The notes under the pieces: generated by a model | What the model was told of the DNA's origin: nothing | The model's database searches: none | Seen by the model: only the letters and a program-made list of their open reading frames with translations | Made by a program: the position numbers and the translations under genes | Shown: positions 25,568 to 35,374 of the stretch, piece after piece | Layout: each line of letters starts with the position of its first letter | Position numbering within the stretch: the first letter of the stretch is position 1 | NCBI RefSeq assembly: GCF_017355915.2 | Contig: NZ_JAFEUV020000013.1 | Location: forward strand, 62,001 to 126,000 | Reading direction: 5' to 3' | DNA length: 64,000 bases | Source of the DNA: Telluribacter roseus | Lineage (GTDB): Bacteria; Bacteroidota; Bacteroidia; Cytophagales; Spirosomataceae

Positions 25568-26539
25568 ATGGCTACAAAGGCAATAAAACCCATTGTAACG
25601 CTCACAATTAACCCGGCAGTAGACAAAAGTACTACCGTAGGACGTCTGGTTCCGGACGAAAAGCTCCGCTGTGACCAACCCAATTTTGAGGCAGGAGGCG
25701 GTGGTATTAATGTGGCGAAGGCTATCCATCGGTTAGGAGGCAAGCCCCTGGCGGTACTGACTTCCGGAGGTCCGACCGGGCAGCGTCTGCAGGCATTGGT
25801 GAAAGCAGAAGGAGTGGACATTGAGGTGATAGAAACCAAGGAATGGACCCGCGAGAACCTGAACGTAGTCGAATCGGCGACAGGCCTTCAGTACCGGTTT
25901 AGTATGCCGGGGTCCAGGCTGATGCCTACTGAGGTGGAGGCGATACTGGATACGCTGCGGGAGGTAGATACGCCTTCATTCATTGTAGCCAGTGGTAGTC
26001 TTTCGCCGGGCGTACCGGTGGATTTCTACGGCCAGGTAGCCAGGATCGCCCGTGAGCGGGGGGCCAGGTTTGTAGCAGATACCTCCGGTGAAGCCCTCCG
26101 GTTGGCCAGCGAATCAGGCGTATTCCTCCTCAAGCCCAATATCACGGAGTTATGCCAGCTGGTAGGTACCGACAAACTGGAAATGGACGAGGTAGATGAT
26201 GCGGCCCGGGCCCTTATCATAAGAGGCCACTGTGAAGTGGTAGTAGTATCCATGGGTCCCATGGGAGCTATGCTGGTTACGGAAGACCAGGTAGAGCATA
26301 TACCGGCTCCTCCCGTCAAAAAGAAAAGTACCGTAGGGGCAGGCGATAGTATGGTGGCGGGTATGGTATATACCTTATCGCAGGGCAAATCTATCCGTGA
26401 AGCGGTACGTATGGGAGTGGCCTGCGGATCGGCGGCTACCATGAATCCCGGTAGCGAGCTGTTTAAGATGCCTGACGTAAGCCGCCTGCTCGACTGGCTC
26501 AACCGCTACGGCAAGCGTTATGCCATACAGGTGAATTAG
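25568..26539 (+). CDS. PfkB-family sugar-phosphate kinase (1-PFK/6-PFK-II type)
   Basis: 323 residues. N-terminal TLTINPAVDKST and GGGGINVAKAIHRLGG are the PfkB sugar-binding signature of the FruK/PfkB/LacC branch. KPNITEL is present, and the ATP/anion-hole motif is STVGAGDSMVAGMVY with the catalytic Asp. It phosphorylates a sugar phosphate (fructose-1-P, fructose-6-P or tagatose-6-P); the exact substrate cannot be told. Located 149 bases upstream of araB on the same strand, so it may belong to the arabinose unit, feeding pentose-derived hexose phosphates to glycolysis. Confidence 0.88.
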   Translation: MATKAIKPIVTLTINPAVDKSTTVGRLVPDEKLRCDQPNFEAGGGGINVAKAIHRLGGKPLAVLTSGGPTGQRLQALVKAEGVDIEVIETKEWTRENLNVVESATGLQYRFSMPGSRLMPTEVEAILDTLREVDTPSFIVASGSLSPGVPVDFYGQVARIARERGARFVADTSGEALRLASESGVFLLKPNITELCQLVGTDKLEMDEVDDAARALIIRGHCEVVVVSMGPMGAMLVTEDQVEHIPAPPVKKKSTVGAGDSMVAGMVYTLSQGKSIREAVRMGVACGSAATMNPGSELFKMPDVSRLLDWLNRYGKRYAIQVN

Positions 26540-26688
26540 GTACATAAGCGTTAGATAGTAGCTGCCAGCTTCTTTTTCTGGAGAAGTGACCAGGTACCTC
26601 TATGCATGATTACTGGAGCATGGGTACTAATTTGGGTAGCTATCCTGATTTTCTTAAACCTAAAACTCTAACTGCTAATAACTTCTCT

Positions 26689-28338
26689 ATGCCTGATCCC
26701 CACGTAATAGGTATTGATTTTGGCACTGATTCGGTGCGGGCCCTGGTGGTAAATGCCCTGACGGGTCAAGAAGTAAGTACTTATGTACAAGAATACAGCC
26801 GCTGGAAAGTCGGCAAGTACTGTCTACCCCAGGCTTCGCAGTTTCGGCAGCACCCGCTCGACTACCTCGAAGGACTCGAAGCCTCGGTGAAGGGGGCGCT
26901 GGATAAAGTACCGGCTGAGGTCAGAGAAAGTGTAAGGGGGATTGCCATTGACACTACGGGTTCTACGCCCTGTGCCGTGGATGAGCAGGGTACCCCGCTG
27001 GCCCTGTTACCCGAATTTGCTGAGAACCCCAACGGGATGTTTATCCTCTGGAAAGACCATACGGCCAATGCCGAGGCCGAAGAGATCAACGCCCTGGCCC
27101 GCCGGTGGAAGGTGGACTTTACCAAGTACGTAGGCGGTATCTACTCCTCCGAATGGTTCTGGGCCAAGATACTGCACACGCTCCGCATGGATGAGCAGGT
27201 ACGCCAGCGGGCTTACTCCTGGGTAGAGCACTGCGACTGGATGTCGGCCGTACTAACGGGCGATACCGACCCACGTACCATGCGCCGCAGCCGCACGGCC
27301 GCCGGGCACAAAGCCATGTGGAATGCCGAATTTGACGGTTTGCCTTCCGAAGAATTTCTGACTACGCTTGACCCCCTACTGGCGGGCCTGCGCGACCGCC
27401 TCTTCCAGGATACCTATACCTCCGACCAACCCATGGGTAAGCTATCCGCCGAATGGGCGCAGCGGCTGGGGCTATCAGAAGAGGTAGTGGTAGGGGTAGG
27501 AGCCTTTGACGCGCACATGGGCGCCGTAGGAGCACATATAGAGCCCTATACGTTTGTACGGGTTATGGGTACCTCTACCTGTGATATGCTCACCGCGCCT
27601 AACGAAGATATGACCGGTAAACTGGTACCCGGTATCTGTGGACAGGTGGATGGATCGGTGCTACCCGGTATGCTGGGCATGGAAGCCGGTCAATCGGCCT
27701 TTGGTGATGTATATGCCTGGTTCAGGAATCTGCTGGCTTACCCGATCCGCGAGCTACTGGCGCAGGAGGTAGGTGAGGAGGTGGTTAATAAGGTCATAGA
27801 CGGTATTATACCCTCTCTGTCCAAAGCGGCCGAAGCACTACCCGTTACCGAACACGATATTATAGCCCTAGACTGGCTCAATGGCCGCCGTACTCCCGAT
27901 GCCAATCATGGGTTGAAAGGAGCCATATTCAATCTAAACCTTGGTAGTGATGCACCGCGGGTATTCAAAGCCTTGGTAGAAGCTACTGCCTTTGGGTCAA
28001 AGGCTATTGTCGACCGCTTTCTGCAGGAGGGAGTACCCATCCGGCAGGTAATCGCGATTGGGGGAGTAGCCAAGAAGTCACCCTTTGTGATGCAGACCTT
28101 GGCTAATGTCCTGAATGTACCTATCAAGGTAGTGGTATCGGAGCAGGCCTGTGCCCTGGGAGCTGCCATGTTTGCCTCGGTAGCGGCTGAGATTCACCCT
28201 TCGGTAGAAGCAGCCCAACAGGCCATGTCATCAGGCTTTGACGCTGAGTACCAGCCCCAGCCCGACCGGGTGGAGGTATATAAGAAGTTGTATCAGAAGT
28301 ACCTGAAAGCGGGACAACTGGTAGAGGAGGGGTTCTGA
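26689..28338 (+). CDS. araB: Ribulokinase
   Basis: 549 residues from ATG 26689 (MPDPHVIGIDFGTDSVRALVV); the in-frame ATG at 26602 adds an unconserved leader. FGGY kinase features: N-terminal phosphate-binding IDFGTDSVR, SWVEHCDWMSAVLTG, the catalytic-base region VGVGAFDAHMGAVGAH, and LDWLNGRRTPDANHGLKGAI, which is diagnostic for ribulokinase. It phosphorylates L-ribulose with ATP. First of araB-araA-araD. The 77-base gap to araA holds repeats of the CTCATTCACT family. Confidence 0.95.
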   Translation: MPDPHVIGIDFGTDSVRALVVNALTGQEVSTYVQEYSRWKVGKYCLPQASQFRQHPLDYLEGLEASVKGALDKVPAEVRESVRGIAIDTTGSTPCAVDEQGTPLALLPEFAENPNGMFILWKDHTANAEAEEINALARRWKVDFTKYVGGIYSSEWFWAKILHTLRMDEQVRQRAYSWVEHCDWMSAVLTGDTDPRTMRRSRTAAGHKAMWNAEFDGLPSEEFLTTLDPLLAGLRDRLFQDTYTSDQPMGKLSAEWAQRLGLSEEVVVGVGAFDAHMGAVGAHIEPYTFVRVMGTSTCDMLTAPNEDMTGKLVPGICGQVDGSVLPGMLGMEAGQSAFGDVYAWFRNLLAYPIRELLAQEVGEEVVNKVIDGIIPSLSKAAEALPVTEHDIIALDWLNGRRTPDANHGLKGAIFNLNLGSDAPRVFKALVEATAFGSKAIVDRFLQEGVPIRQVIAIGGVAKKSPFVMQTLANVLNVPIKVVVSEQACALGAAMFASVAAEIHPSVEAAQQAMSSGFDAEYQPQPDRVEVYKKLYQKYLKAGQLVEEGF

Positions 28339-28340
28339 GG

Positions 28341-28415
28341 GAGTGAGAAGCCTACCACTCAATCACTCATTCACCATTCACTCAATACTATATTCACTCA
28401 TAAACTCATAAACTC
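28341..28415. repeat. CTCATTCACT-family low-complexity repeat between araB and araA
   Basis: The araB-araA gap is made of near-repeats of CACTCA, CATTCAC and ACTCATAAACTC. The same words recur at 36453-36486, 44127-44197 and 62682-62800. No promoter box was seen, so the operon probably reads through. Confidence 0.55.
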
Positions 28416-29939
28416 TTGACTCATACACTTAAAAAATACGAAGTCTGGTTCGTCACCGGGAGCCAGCATCTGTACGGCGAAGAAACGCTGAAGCAGGTAG
28501 CGGAGCACTCGCAGGCCATTGCTTCAGGACTAGACCAGCATGAGAAAGTACCGGTGCGGATCGTGTTCAAACCCGTAGTCACTACCCCCGACGAAATATA
28601 TAAAGTATGTCAGGAGGCCAACGTAGCCCCTGATTGCATCGGCATCATAGCCTGGATGCATACCTTCTCGCCGGCCAAGATGTGGATAGGCGGATTGAAG
28701 GTACTGCAGAAGCCCCTGCTGCACCTGCACACGCAGTACAACCGGGATATACCCTGGGCTACCATAGATATGGATTTCATGAACCTGAACCAGTCTGCCC
28801 ACGGCGACCGGGAGTTTGGATTTATGATGTCACGGATGCGTCTGAACCGCAAGGTAGTGGTAGGTCACTGGCAGCAGGAGGATGTGATCAATAGCCTGAA
28901 CATCTGGACACGCGCCGCCGCCGCTCGTTATGATCTGCAGGGCGCGCGTTTTGTACGCTTCGGCGATAACATGCGCCAGGTAGCCGTCACGGAGGGGGAT
29001 AAGGTAGCCGCCGAGATGCAGTTTGGCTACTCAGTCAATGGCTACGGAGTAGGTAGTCTGGTGCAGGTGATCAATCAGATCAGCGATGCCGCCATTGATC
29101 AGCTGTGCGCGGAGTATGCAAATACCTACACCCTGGCCAGTACTCTCCTGAAAGGAGCAGAACAGCACAATGCGTTGCGTGAAGCCGCCCGAATCGAATT
29201 AGGTATCAGGACTTTCCTGGAAGAGGGGGGCTTCAAAGGCTACACCAACACCTTCGAAGACCTGCACGGGATGGTGCAGCTACCCGGTATTGCTTCGCAG
29301 CGTCTGATGGCGGCGGGCTACGGCTTTGGCGCCGAAGGCGACTGGAAAACCGCCGCGATGCTACGGGCCATGAAAGTAATGGCAACCGGACTGCCCGGCG
29401 GTAATTCATTCATGGAAGACTATACCTACCACTTCGCCGATCCGGCCAATCCTGCGGATAGTAAGCTGGTACTGGGCGCGCACATGCTCGAAATATGTGA
29501 ATCTATCGCCGATGGCAAGCCTGCCTGTGAGGTACATCCGCTGGGCATTGGCGGCAAGGCCGACCCGGTACGCCTGGTATTTAACGTAGCCGGTGGTCCG
29601 GCGCTGAATGTGTCGGTGATTGATATAGGTAATCGTTTCCGGATTCTGGCCAACGAAGTGGAAGCCGTAGCTCCACCGCACGACCTCCCCAAACTTCCCG
29701 TGGCCCGGGTACTCTGGAAGCCCCAGCCCGATATGCAGACCGGCTGCGCCGCCTGGATCCTGGCCGGGGGAGCACATCATACCGTATACAGCCAAAACCT
29801 GTCAGTAGAGTACATCGAAGACTTCGCGGAGATGGTAGGCGTGGAGCTTGTTACTATTGACCAGGACACCCGCCTGCGCCAGTTCAAAAATGAGCTGCGC
29901 TGGAATGAGGTATACTACCAGATGAACCGGGGATTCTAG
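28416..29939 (+). CDS. araA: L-arabinose isomerase
   Basis: 507 residues. The start must be TTG 28416: an in-frame TAA lies at 28401-28403 and no ATG occurs before the conserved [18 protein letters not shown]. Other AraA signatures: [59 protein letters not shown] and FMEDYTYHF, which bring the Mn-binding Glu/His residues. It converts L-arabinose to L-ribulose, the step before AraB. araD starts only two bases after the stop, so the two are translationally linked. Confidence 0.96.
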   Translation: MTHTLKKYEVWFVTGSQHLYGEETLKQVAEHSQAIASGLDQHEKVPVRIVFKPVVTTPDEIYKVCQEANVAPDCIGIIAWMHTFSPAKMWIGGLKVLQKPLLHLHTQYNRDIPWATIDMDFMNLNQSAHGDREFGFMMSRMRLNRKVVVGHWQQEDVINSLNIWTRAAAARYDLQGARFVRFGDNMRQVAVTEGDKVAAEMQFGYSVNGYGVGSLVQVINQISDAAIDQLCAEYANTYTLASTLLKGAEQHNALREAARIELGIRTFLEEGGFKGYTNTFEDLHGMVQLPGIASQRLMAAGYGFGAEGDWKTAAMLRAMKVMATGLPGGNSFMEDYTYHFADPANPADSKLVLGAHMLEICESIADGKPACEVHPLGIGGKADPVRLVFNVAGGPALNVSVIDIGNRFRILANEVEAVAPPHDLPKLPVARVLWKPQPDMQTGCAAWILAGGAHHTVYSQNLSVEYIEDFAEMVGVELVTIDQDTRLRQFKNELRWNEVYYQMNRGF

Positions 29940-29941
29940 CT

Positions 29942-30646
29942 ATGTCAGCCTATAAGTACTTAAAAGAAGAAGTATACGAAGCCAACATGGAGCTGCCGCG
30001 GAAGGGGCTCGTGCTGTATACCTTCGGTAACGTGAGCGGGATTGATCGTCAGGCGGGTGTAGTAGCCATTAAGCCCAGCGGGGTACCCTACGAAGAGCTA
30101 CGGGTGGAAAATATCGTGGTGGTAGACTTGGACAATCAACTGGTGGAAGGTACCATGCGTCCTTCCTCCGATACCAAAACCCACACGCTGCTGTACCGTC
30201 ATTTTGATACCGTAGGAGGTATTTGCCATACCCACTCTACCTACGCAGTAGCCTGGGCGCAGGCGATGCGGCCCATCCCTAACCTAGGTACTACCCACGC
30301 CGACCACTTGGTAGCGTCGGTCCCGGTGACGGATGTCATGTCCGACGAAGCCATTAAAGGGGATTATGAGCACGAAACGGGTCTGCAGATCCTCGATAAG
30401 TTCAGGGAGCTGAGTCTGTCGCCCGAAGAGGTGGAGATGGTACTGGTAGCCTGCCATGGACCCTTTACCTGGGGCAAGACTCCGGCCAAGGCGGTCTATA
30501 ACTCGGCAGTATTGGAAGAGCTGGCTCGCATGGCCTACCTCACCCTCACCATCAATCCCGCTACTCCCCCCATCAAACAGTCGCTGGTAGATAAGCACTA
30601 CTTCCGTAAGCACGGCAAAGATGCCTACTACGGCCAGGGCTGCTAG
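29942..30646 (+). CDS. araD: L-ribulose-5-phosphate 4-epimerase
   Basis: 234 residues, standard for AraD (class II aldolase fold). LVLYTFGNVSGIDRQAG and IKPSGVPYEEL form the phosphate-binding part, and GGICHTHSTYAVAWAQ supplies the zinc histidines. A third His is in VACHGPFTWGKTP. It converts L-ribulose-5-P to D-xylulose-5-P, which enters the pentose phosphate pathway. Last gene of the ara unit; a strong terminator begins 29 bases later. No arabinose transporter or AraR-type regulator is adjacent. Confidence 0.96.
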   Translation: MSAYKYLKEEVYEANMELPRKGLVLYTFGNVSGIDRQAGVVAIKPSGVPYEELRVENIVVVDLDNQLVEGTMRPSSDTKTHTLLYRHFDTVGGICHTHSTYAVAWAQAMRPIPNLGTTHADHLVASVPVTDVMSDEAIKGDYEHETGLQILDKFRELSLSPEEVEMVLVACHGPFTWGKTPAKAVYNSAVLEELARMAYLTLTINPATPPIKQSLVDKHYFRKHGKDAYYGQGC

Positions 30647-30674
30647 TAGTGGTATAAGCTATCTCGCAAATTTA

Positions 30675-30715
30675 TTCCGCCACAAGTTGTTAGTAGCAGC
30701 TTGTGGCGGAAGTGT
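30675..30715 (+). terminator. araD operon terminator
   Basis: A 12-bp perfect stem TTCCGCCACAAG/CTTGTGGCGGAA with a 13-base loop, followed by GTGTTTTA. It lies 29 bases after the araD stop. Confidence 0.8.
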
Positions 30716-30788
30716 TTTATAGGTACCTGACTTATGGCTGCAATTAATTTATATAATTATTATAAATTTGTAAGGATATAGTTGGACT

Positions 30789-30881
30789 TTATTCGTCTTG
30801 TTTTAAAGCCTCAACCAGTGTTTGATCAAAAGCCCTCCATTTACCGATCAACGATGGGATGTCTTTGGAAGTAACCGGAGG
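30789..30881 (-). pseudogene. Possible C-terminal gene remnant
   Basis: A minus-strand frame between two TAA stops reads PPVTSKDIPSLIGKW and continues RAFDQTLVEALKQDE. The amphipathic pattern looks like a real protein end, but it has no start codon and no recognisable family. It could be a fossil of a displaced gene, or chance. Confidence 0.2.
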
Positions 30882-30957
30882 TTATTATATTGGTTATAAA
30901 AGTAGAAACAAGAAGGAGTACGGTTTATAGTATCATATACCTAGCTATTACCTTATT

Positions 30958-33243
30958 ATGCGGCTGAGTTACATTGTTGCCCTTTTAACAATTGTCATTT
31001 TGACACTGAGCGCCTGGCAGTGGTGGGGAGGAAATAAAGTAGACTTTAACACCCAAATTAGGCCTATCCTGAACGCCAACTGCACCGGCTGCCATGGAGG
31101 CGTAAAGCAGCAGGGTAATATCAGCTTGCTTTATCGTGAAAAAGCACTGAGTAAGGGCAAGTCAGGTAAGCCCTGTATAGTACCCGGTCGTCCCAAAGAG
31201 AGTGAACTCATAGCCCGTCTTAAATCCACTGATCCTGACGATCGGATGCCGCTCAAAGCTCCGCCGCTCAGCGAGGAGCAGATCAGCCTGCTGGAGCGCT
31301 GGATTGAGGAGGGGGCCGAGTGGGAAACGCACTGGTCCTACATAGCTCCCGAACCCCAGAAGCCACCACTGGTGCTTTCTTTCTGGCCCGAGAATGACAT
31401 TGATAAATTTGTTTACAAGAAACTTAAAGAAGAAGGACTTTCTCCCGCCGAAGAGGCGAATAAAGCTGTACTGCTCCGTCGTGTTACGCTGGATCTGACA
31501 GGGCTGGCTCCTACACCTCAGGAGTATGATGCCTTTCTGAATGACAAATCAGAAAACGCTTACGAAAAAGTAGTGGATCGCCTGCTGTCTTCGCCGCATT
31601 ATGGTGAGCGCTGGGCAGCTATGTGGCTGGACCTGGCCCGCTACGGCGACTCGCAGGGTTATCAGAAGGACCGCCACCGCGAGATATGGCAGTACCGCGA
31701 CTGGGTCATCGACGCCTTTAATAAGGATATGCCCTTTGATCAGTTTACGGTGGAGCAACTGGCGGGCGATCTGCTGCCCAATCCGACCGTGGATCAGCGC
31801 ATTGCCACCGCCTTTCACCGCAATACCAATACCAACGACGAAGGCGGTACCGACGACGAGGAGTTCAGGGTAGTGGCCGTAATTGATCGGGTCAATACTA
31901 CCATGGAGGTGTGGCAGGGTACTACCATGGCCTGTGTGCAGTGTCACAGCCACCCGTACGACCCTTTTCCGCACAAGGATTACTATCAGCTGATGGCTTT
32001 CTTTAATACCTCGGCTGATGCCGACCGCACCAGCGACGTACCGCTGCTATCGGAACTATCGGGTATACAGAAGCGGCAGATGGCTGAACTGACCCGATTT
32101 CTGCATGCACAGAAAGACACAGCGGATCAAAAGTATATAGAAGCCCACCGCAGACTGGAGAAGATAAAGCCTTCGCGTACACCTGTCATGGAGGAGCTAC
32201 CTGCGGATAGTAGCCGTAAGACGTACGTGTTTGAGAGAGGAAACTGGATGGTGCACGGGGAAGAGGTACGCCCACAAACACCTAAGACGCTCACGCAACT
32301 CGCCAAAGACCATCCGGCCTCTCGTATGGGGTTAGCTAAGTGGCTGGTAAGTCCGCAAAACCCACTGACGGCCCGGGTAATGGTGAATCGCTACTGGGAG
32401 CAACTCTTTGGCCGGGGACTGGTCGAGACGCTGGAAGACTTTGGGACGCAGGGCGCCAAACCCGTGCATCCCGAGCTGCTGGACTGGCTGGCGCTCCGCT
32501 TTATGAATGAAGACCAGTGGAGCGTCAAGAAGCTCCTGCGTGAGATCGTGCTGTCGGCAACCTACCGCCAGAGCTCGGAGGTGAGTGAAGAGGCGCTGGA
32601 GAAAGACCCCTACAATACCTTACTGTCGCGCGGGCCGCGGGTACGGCTTACGGCCGAGCAGGTACGTGACCAGGCCCTGGCGGCTTCGGGCCTGCTTTCT
32701 CCCAAGCTGTTTGGCCCCAGTGTGATGCCTCCGCAGCCCGATGGGGTATGGCAGGTAATCCGGAATGTCATGCGCTGGCGTACCGCCGAAGACGAAGACC
32801 GTCACCGCCGGGCCCTGTACACCTACTGGCGCAAGTCCAGCCCCTATCCCTCATTTACTACATTCGATGCACCAAGCCGGGAGTTGTGTCTGTCGCGGCG
32901 CGTACGTACCAATACGCCCCTGCAGGCCCTCGTGACACTCAATGATCCGGTGTATCTGGAAGCCTCACAGGGGCTGGCCTGGCAGATGAAGCAGGCTACC
33001 GGCTATAATCCCGTTGAAAACATTAAGATGGGCTACAAGCGACTAACTGGCCATATGCCTTCCGAAGAGCGCTTGCGGTTACTGCTCAATTACTACCAGC
33101 TGTCGATTCAGCACTACCGGACCAACTCGCATGATGTTCTGAAGTTCCTGACGATGGACTACCCGAAGACGCCACATCTGGCGGCGCTTTCGGCTACCGC
33201 CAACGTCATGCTGAACCTGGATGAGGTGATCACGAAGCAGTAG
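30958..33243 (+). CDS. c-type cytochrome DUF1549/DUF1553 (PSCyt) protein
   Basis: 761 residues. One N-terminal membrane or signal segment is followed by a cytochrome-c-like PSCyt1 domain with CTGCH at about residues 42-46 and a methionine-rich ligand region ([12 protein letters not shown]). Then DUF1549 ([39 protein letters not shown]), a second CVQCHSH haem motif, and the C-terminal DUF1553 ([40 protein letters not shown]). The family is best known from Planctomycetes and is thought to act in envelope sugar or sulfate-ester metabolism, but no activity is proven. A DUF1501 gene follows 163 bases later, the usual partner. Confidence 0.9.
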   Translation: MRLSYIVALLTIVILTLSAWQWWGGNKVDFNTQIRPILNANCTGCHGGVKQQGNISLLYREKALSKGKSGKPCIVPGRPKESELIARLKSTDPDDRMPLKAPPLSEEQISLLERWIEEGAEWETHWSYIAPEPQKPPLVLSFWPENDIDKFVYKKLKEEGLSPAEEANKAVLLRRVTLDLTGLAPTPQEYDAFLNDKSENAYEKVVDRLLSSPHYGERWAAMWLDLARYGDSQGYQKDRHREIWQYRDWVIDAFNKDMPFDQFTVEQLAGDLLPNPTVDQRIATAFHRNTNTNDEGGTDDEEFRVVAVIDRVNTTMEVWQGTTMACVQCHSHPYDPFPHKDYYQLMAFFNTSADADRTSDVPLLSELSGIQKRQMAELTRFLHAQKDTADQKYIEAHRRLEKIKPSRTPVMEELPADSSRKTYVFERGNWMVHGEEVRPQTPKTLTQLAKDHPASRMGLAKWLVSPQNPLTARVMVNRYWEQLFGRGLVETLEDFGTQGAKPVHPELLDWLALRFMNEDQWSVKKLLREIVLSATYRQSSEVSEEALEKDPYNTLLSRGPRVRLTAEQVRDQALAASGLLSPKLFGPSVMPPQPDGVWQVIRNVMRWRTAEDEDRHRRALYTYWRKSSPYPSFTTFDAPSRELCLSRRVRTNTPLQALVTLNDPVYLEASQGLAWQMKQATGYNPVENIKMGYKRLTGHMPSEERLRLLLNYYQLSIQHYRTNSHDVLKFLTMDYPKTPHLAALSATANVMLNLDEVITKQ

Positions 33244-33406
33244 TTCAAAGGAGGAAGGGAATAGTGGAGGAAAGAAGGAAAGTCGGCTGCCGCAGGGTGA
33301 GAAGGGAGAATTTGAAATAAAAAGTGAAAGGTAGGTAAGTAGAGGAGGTAAATAAAAGCCAATTTGACATTCTGAAGTCGCCATTCGACAATTAATATAA
33401 GTACTG

Positions 33407-34879
33407 ATGGAAAAGCTACTGAAAGAACTGGAACAGACTGATCGGGAGGTAACCACCCGCCGCTACTTCCTGCAGCAGAGTATAGGGCACCTGGGAGCCA
33501 TGGCCCTGGGGGGTATGATGATGGGATGTGATATGTTCAAAGGTACTAATACGGCTTCTTCCAAAGATAGCTTTCGCCTGAGTCATTTTGCTCCCAAGGC
33601 CAAGCGGGTTATTTTCCTGCATATGTCGGGAGCACCCTCCCAACTTGAACTTTTTGAGAATAAGCCCCTCCTGCGTGACCTGGACGGAAAAGACTGTCCG
33701 CCGTCGCTGCTGGAAGGAAAGCGGTTTGCTTTCATAGTAGGTACTCCCAAGATGCTCGGCCCCTACGCCGAGTTCAACCAGTATGGACAGACGGGTAGCT
33801 GGGTATCTCACCACATGCCTTACTTTCAGAAGGCCGTGGATGAGGTGACATTCCTGCGGGCTATGCATACCGATGAGTTCAACCATGCTCCGGCGCAACT
33901 CTTCATGCATACGGGCGGTCCGCGTACCGGGCGCCCCAGCTTTGGCTCCTGGGTGACCTATGGCCTGGGCTCCGAAAACGAAAACTTGCCGGGCTTTATC
34001 GTACTGGCCTCCGGCGATGCCATACCTAGTGCTGGTAAGAGTATCTGGGGGAGCGGCTTCCTGCCGTCGCAGTACCAGGGCGTGCAGTGCCGCTCCGAAG
34101 GGGACCCGGTCCTGTACATCTCTGATCCCGATGGGATGCCCCGCGACTTGCGTAAGGCGGCTATCAAAACCATCAGCGACATCAACCGGGTACAGCACGA
34201 GGAGATGGGAGACCCCGAGATCCTGGCGCGTATCGAGCAGTACGAGCTGGCTTTCCGCATGCAAACCACGGTACCCGAGGCTATGGATATTACCCGTGAA
34301 CCCGACTACATTCACCAGCTCTATGGTACTACCCCCGGCCAGAACTCCTACGCCAACAACTGCCTCCTGGCCCGCCGCCTGGCCGAACGGGGCGTACGCT
34401 TTATCCAGCTCTACCACGCCGACTGGGATACCCACGGCAGCAACTCCAACGAAGCCCTCGAGATAGGTTTTGTAAACCGTTGTAAAGAAACGGATCAGGC
34501 TACTACGGCTCTACTTACGGACCTGAAACAACGGGGAATGCTGGATGATACACTGGTGGTATGGGGTGGTGAGTTTGGTCGTACGCCCATGGCCGAAAAC
34601 CGGGGTGGCAAGAAGGCCCCCTTCAAGGGCCGTGACCACCACAAGGAAGCCTTCACGATGTGGATGGCCGGTGCAGGGGTGAAGCAGGGTTTCAGCTTTG
34701 GCGAAACCGACGAGATCGGGTACTATGGTACCAAGGATCGCGTACATGTGCATGACCTACAGGCTACCATTCTGCACCTGATGGGGCTTGACCACGAAAA
34801 ACTGACGTATCCCTTCCAGGGGCGCAACTTCCGGCTTACCGATGTACACGGCAAGGTGGTGCATCAGATTTTGGCATAG
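33407..34879 (+). CDS. DUF1501 family protein (sulfatase-like fold)
   Basis: 490 residues. A TRRYFLQQS Tat-type signal at residues 17-25 and GGMMMGC suggest export, possibly with lipidation. The DUF1501 body shows FLHMSGAPSQLELFENKP, MHTDEFNHAPAQLFMHTGG, QLYHADWDTHGSNSNEA and VVWGGEFGRTP, which resemble metal-binding positions of alkaline-phosphatase/sulfatase-fold enzymes. It almost always pairs with DUF1549/DUF1553 proteins, as here. Substrate unknown. Confidence 0.88.
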   Translation: MEKLLKELEQTDREVTTRRYFLQQSIGHLGAMALGGMMMGCDMFKGTNTASSKDSFRLSHFAPKAKRVIFLHMSGAPSQLELFENKPLLRDLDGKDCPPSLLEGKRFAFIVGTPKMLGPYAEFNQYGQTGSWVSHHMPYFQKAVDEVTFLRAMHTDEFNHAPAQLFMHTGGPRTGRPSFGSWVTYGLGSENENLPGFIVLASGDAIPSAGKSIWGSGFLPSQYQGVQCRSEGDPVLYISDPDGMPRDLRKAAIKTISDINRVQHEEMGDPEILARIEQYELAFRMQTTVPEAMDITREPDYIHQLYGTTPGQNSYANNCLLARRLAERGVRFIQLYHADWDTHGSNSNEALEIGFVNRCKETDQATTALLTDLKQRGMLDDTLVVWGGEFGRTPMAENRGGKKAPFKGRDHHKEAFTMWMAGAGVKQGFSFGETDEIGYYGTKDRVHVHDLQATILHLMGLDHEKLTYPFQGRNFRLTDVHGKVVHQILA

Positions 34880-34991
34880 AAATAGCTTGAGAATGCTTAC
34901 TGGCAACAATTATTGGGCTGATATAGCAAAGAGAGATCTTTGTGCTATATTTCGCCCGGAATGCTTTTGCTAGTCCATTTGGCCTACTACT

Positions 34992-35291
34992 ATGAAACCA
35001 GCTAAAATAGCTCTCTATCTCGTTCAACTCCTCAGCCTCCTTACGCTTATCCCATGGTACGATGCCGCCCAGACATCGTTTCAGGCACTTGATACTGTCG
35101 ATCCAGCCAAGAAGATGGGCGCGTACCTTTTTATTGGGATGATCCTCTCATTCCCGCTCATCGTTTTTATCTGTATCTGGATGTCGTGGAAGTGGTGGCG
35201 AAAAGGGAATAAGAAGTCGCCTTTTGTACCATCAGCCCTACCCATCCTGATCGCCATCATGGCCTTCGTATTTGTCAATATGGTAAGGTAG
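34992..35291 (+). CDS. Small three-TM membrane protein, unknown
   Basis: 99 residues with three hydrophobic helices: LYLVQLLSLLTLIPWYDAA, MGAYLFIGMILSFPLIVFICIWMSW and ALPILIAIMAFVFVNMVR. A basic loop (WRKGNKK) sits between helices two and three, which places that loop in the cytoplasm. No family recognised. It stands 112 bases after the DUF1501 gene and 83 before the propeller gene; co-transcription is possible. Confidence 0.65.
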   Translation: MKPAKIALYLVQLLSLLTLIPWYDAAQTSFQALDTVDPAKKMGAYLFIGMILSFPLIVFICIWMSWKWWRKGNKKSPFVPSALPILIAIMAFVFVNMVR

Positions 35292-35335
35292 GTACTACTA
35301 CCGAAGATATTACGAGTGAAAGGATTATAAATGCC

Positions 35336-35372
35336 TCTCAGGTGGCTTTCCTATAAAAAAAGCCACCTGAGA
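35336..35372 (+). promoter_or_regulatory. Perfect 14-bp hairpin ending two bases before a start codon
   Basis: TCTCAGGTGGCTTT (35336-35349) pairs perfectly with AAAGCCACCTGAGA (35359-35372) around a nine-base loop; the ATG of the propeller gene is at 35375. There is no U tract after the stem, so it is unlikely to be a simple terminator. In the mRNA it would lie inside the ribosome footprint. Confidence 0.6.
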
Positions 35373-35374
35373 TC

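Larger units (their letters stand above)
30647..30957. other. Intergenic region after araD
   Basis: 311 bases holding the araD terminator (30675-30715) and an AT-rich stretch with TAAATTTG at 30763-30770, a -7 candidate for the cytochrome gene without a clear -33 box. A 30-codon minus-strand frame at 30789-30881 looks like a gene remnant. Confidence 0.45.

Noticed and set aside
33416-34435. 339-codon minus-strand open frame opposite the DUF1501 gene
   Set aside because: It mirrors the codon pattern of the plus-strand gene, whose family motifs are clear; no family motifs in its own translation.
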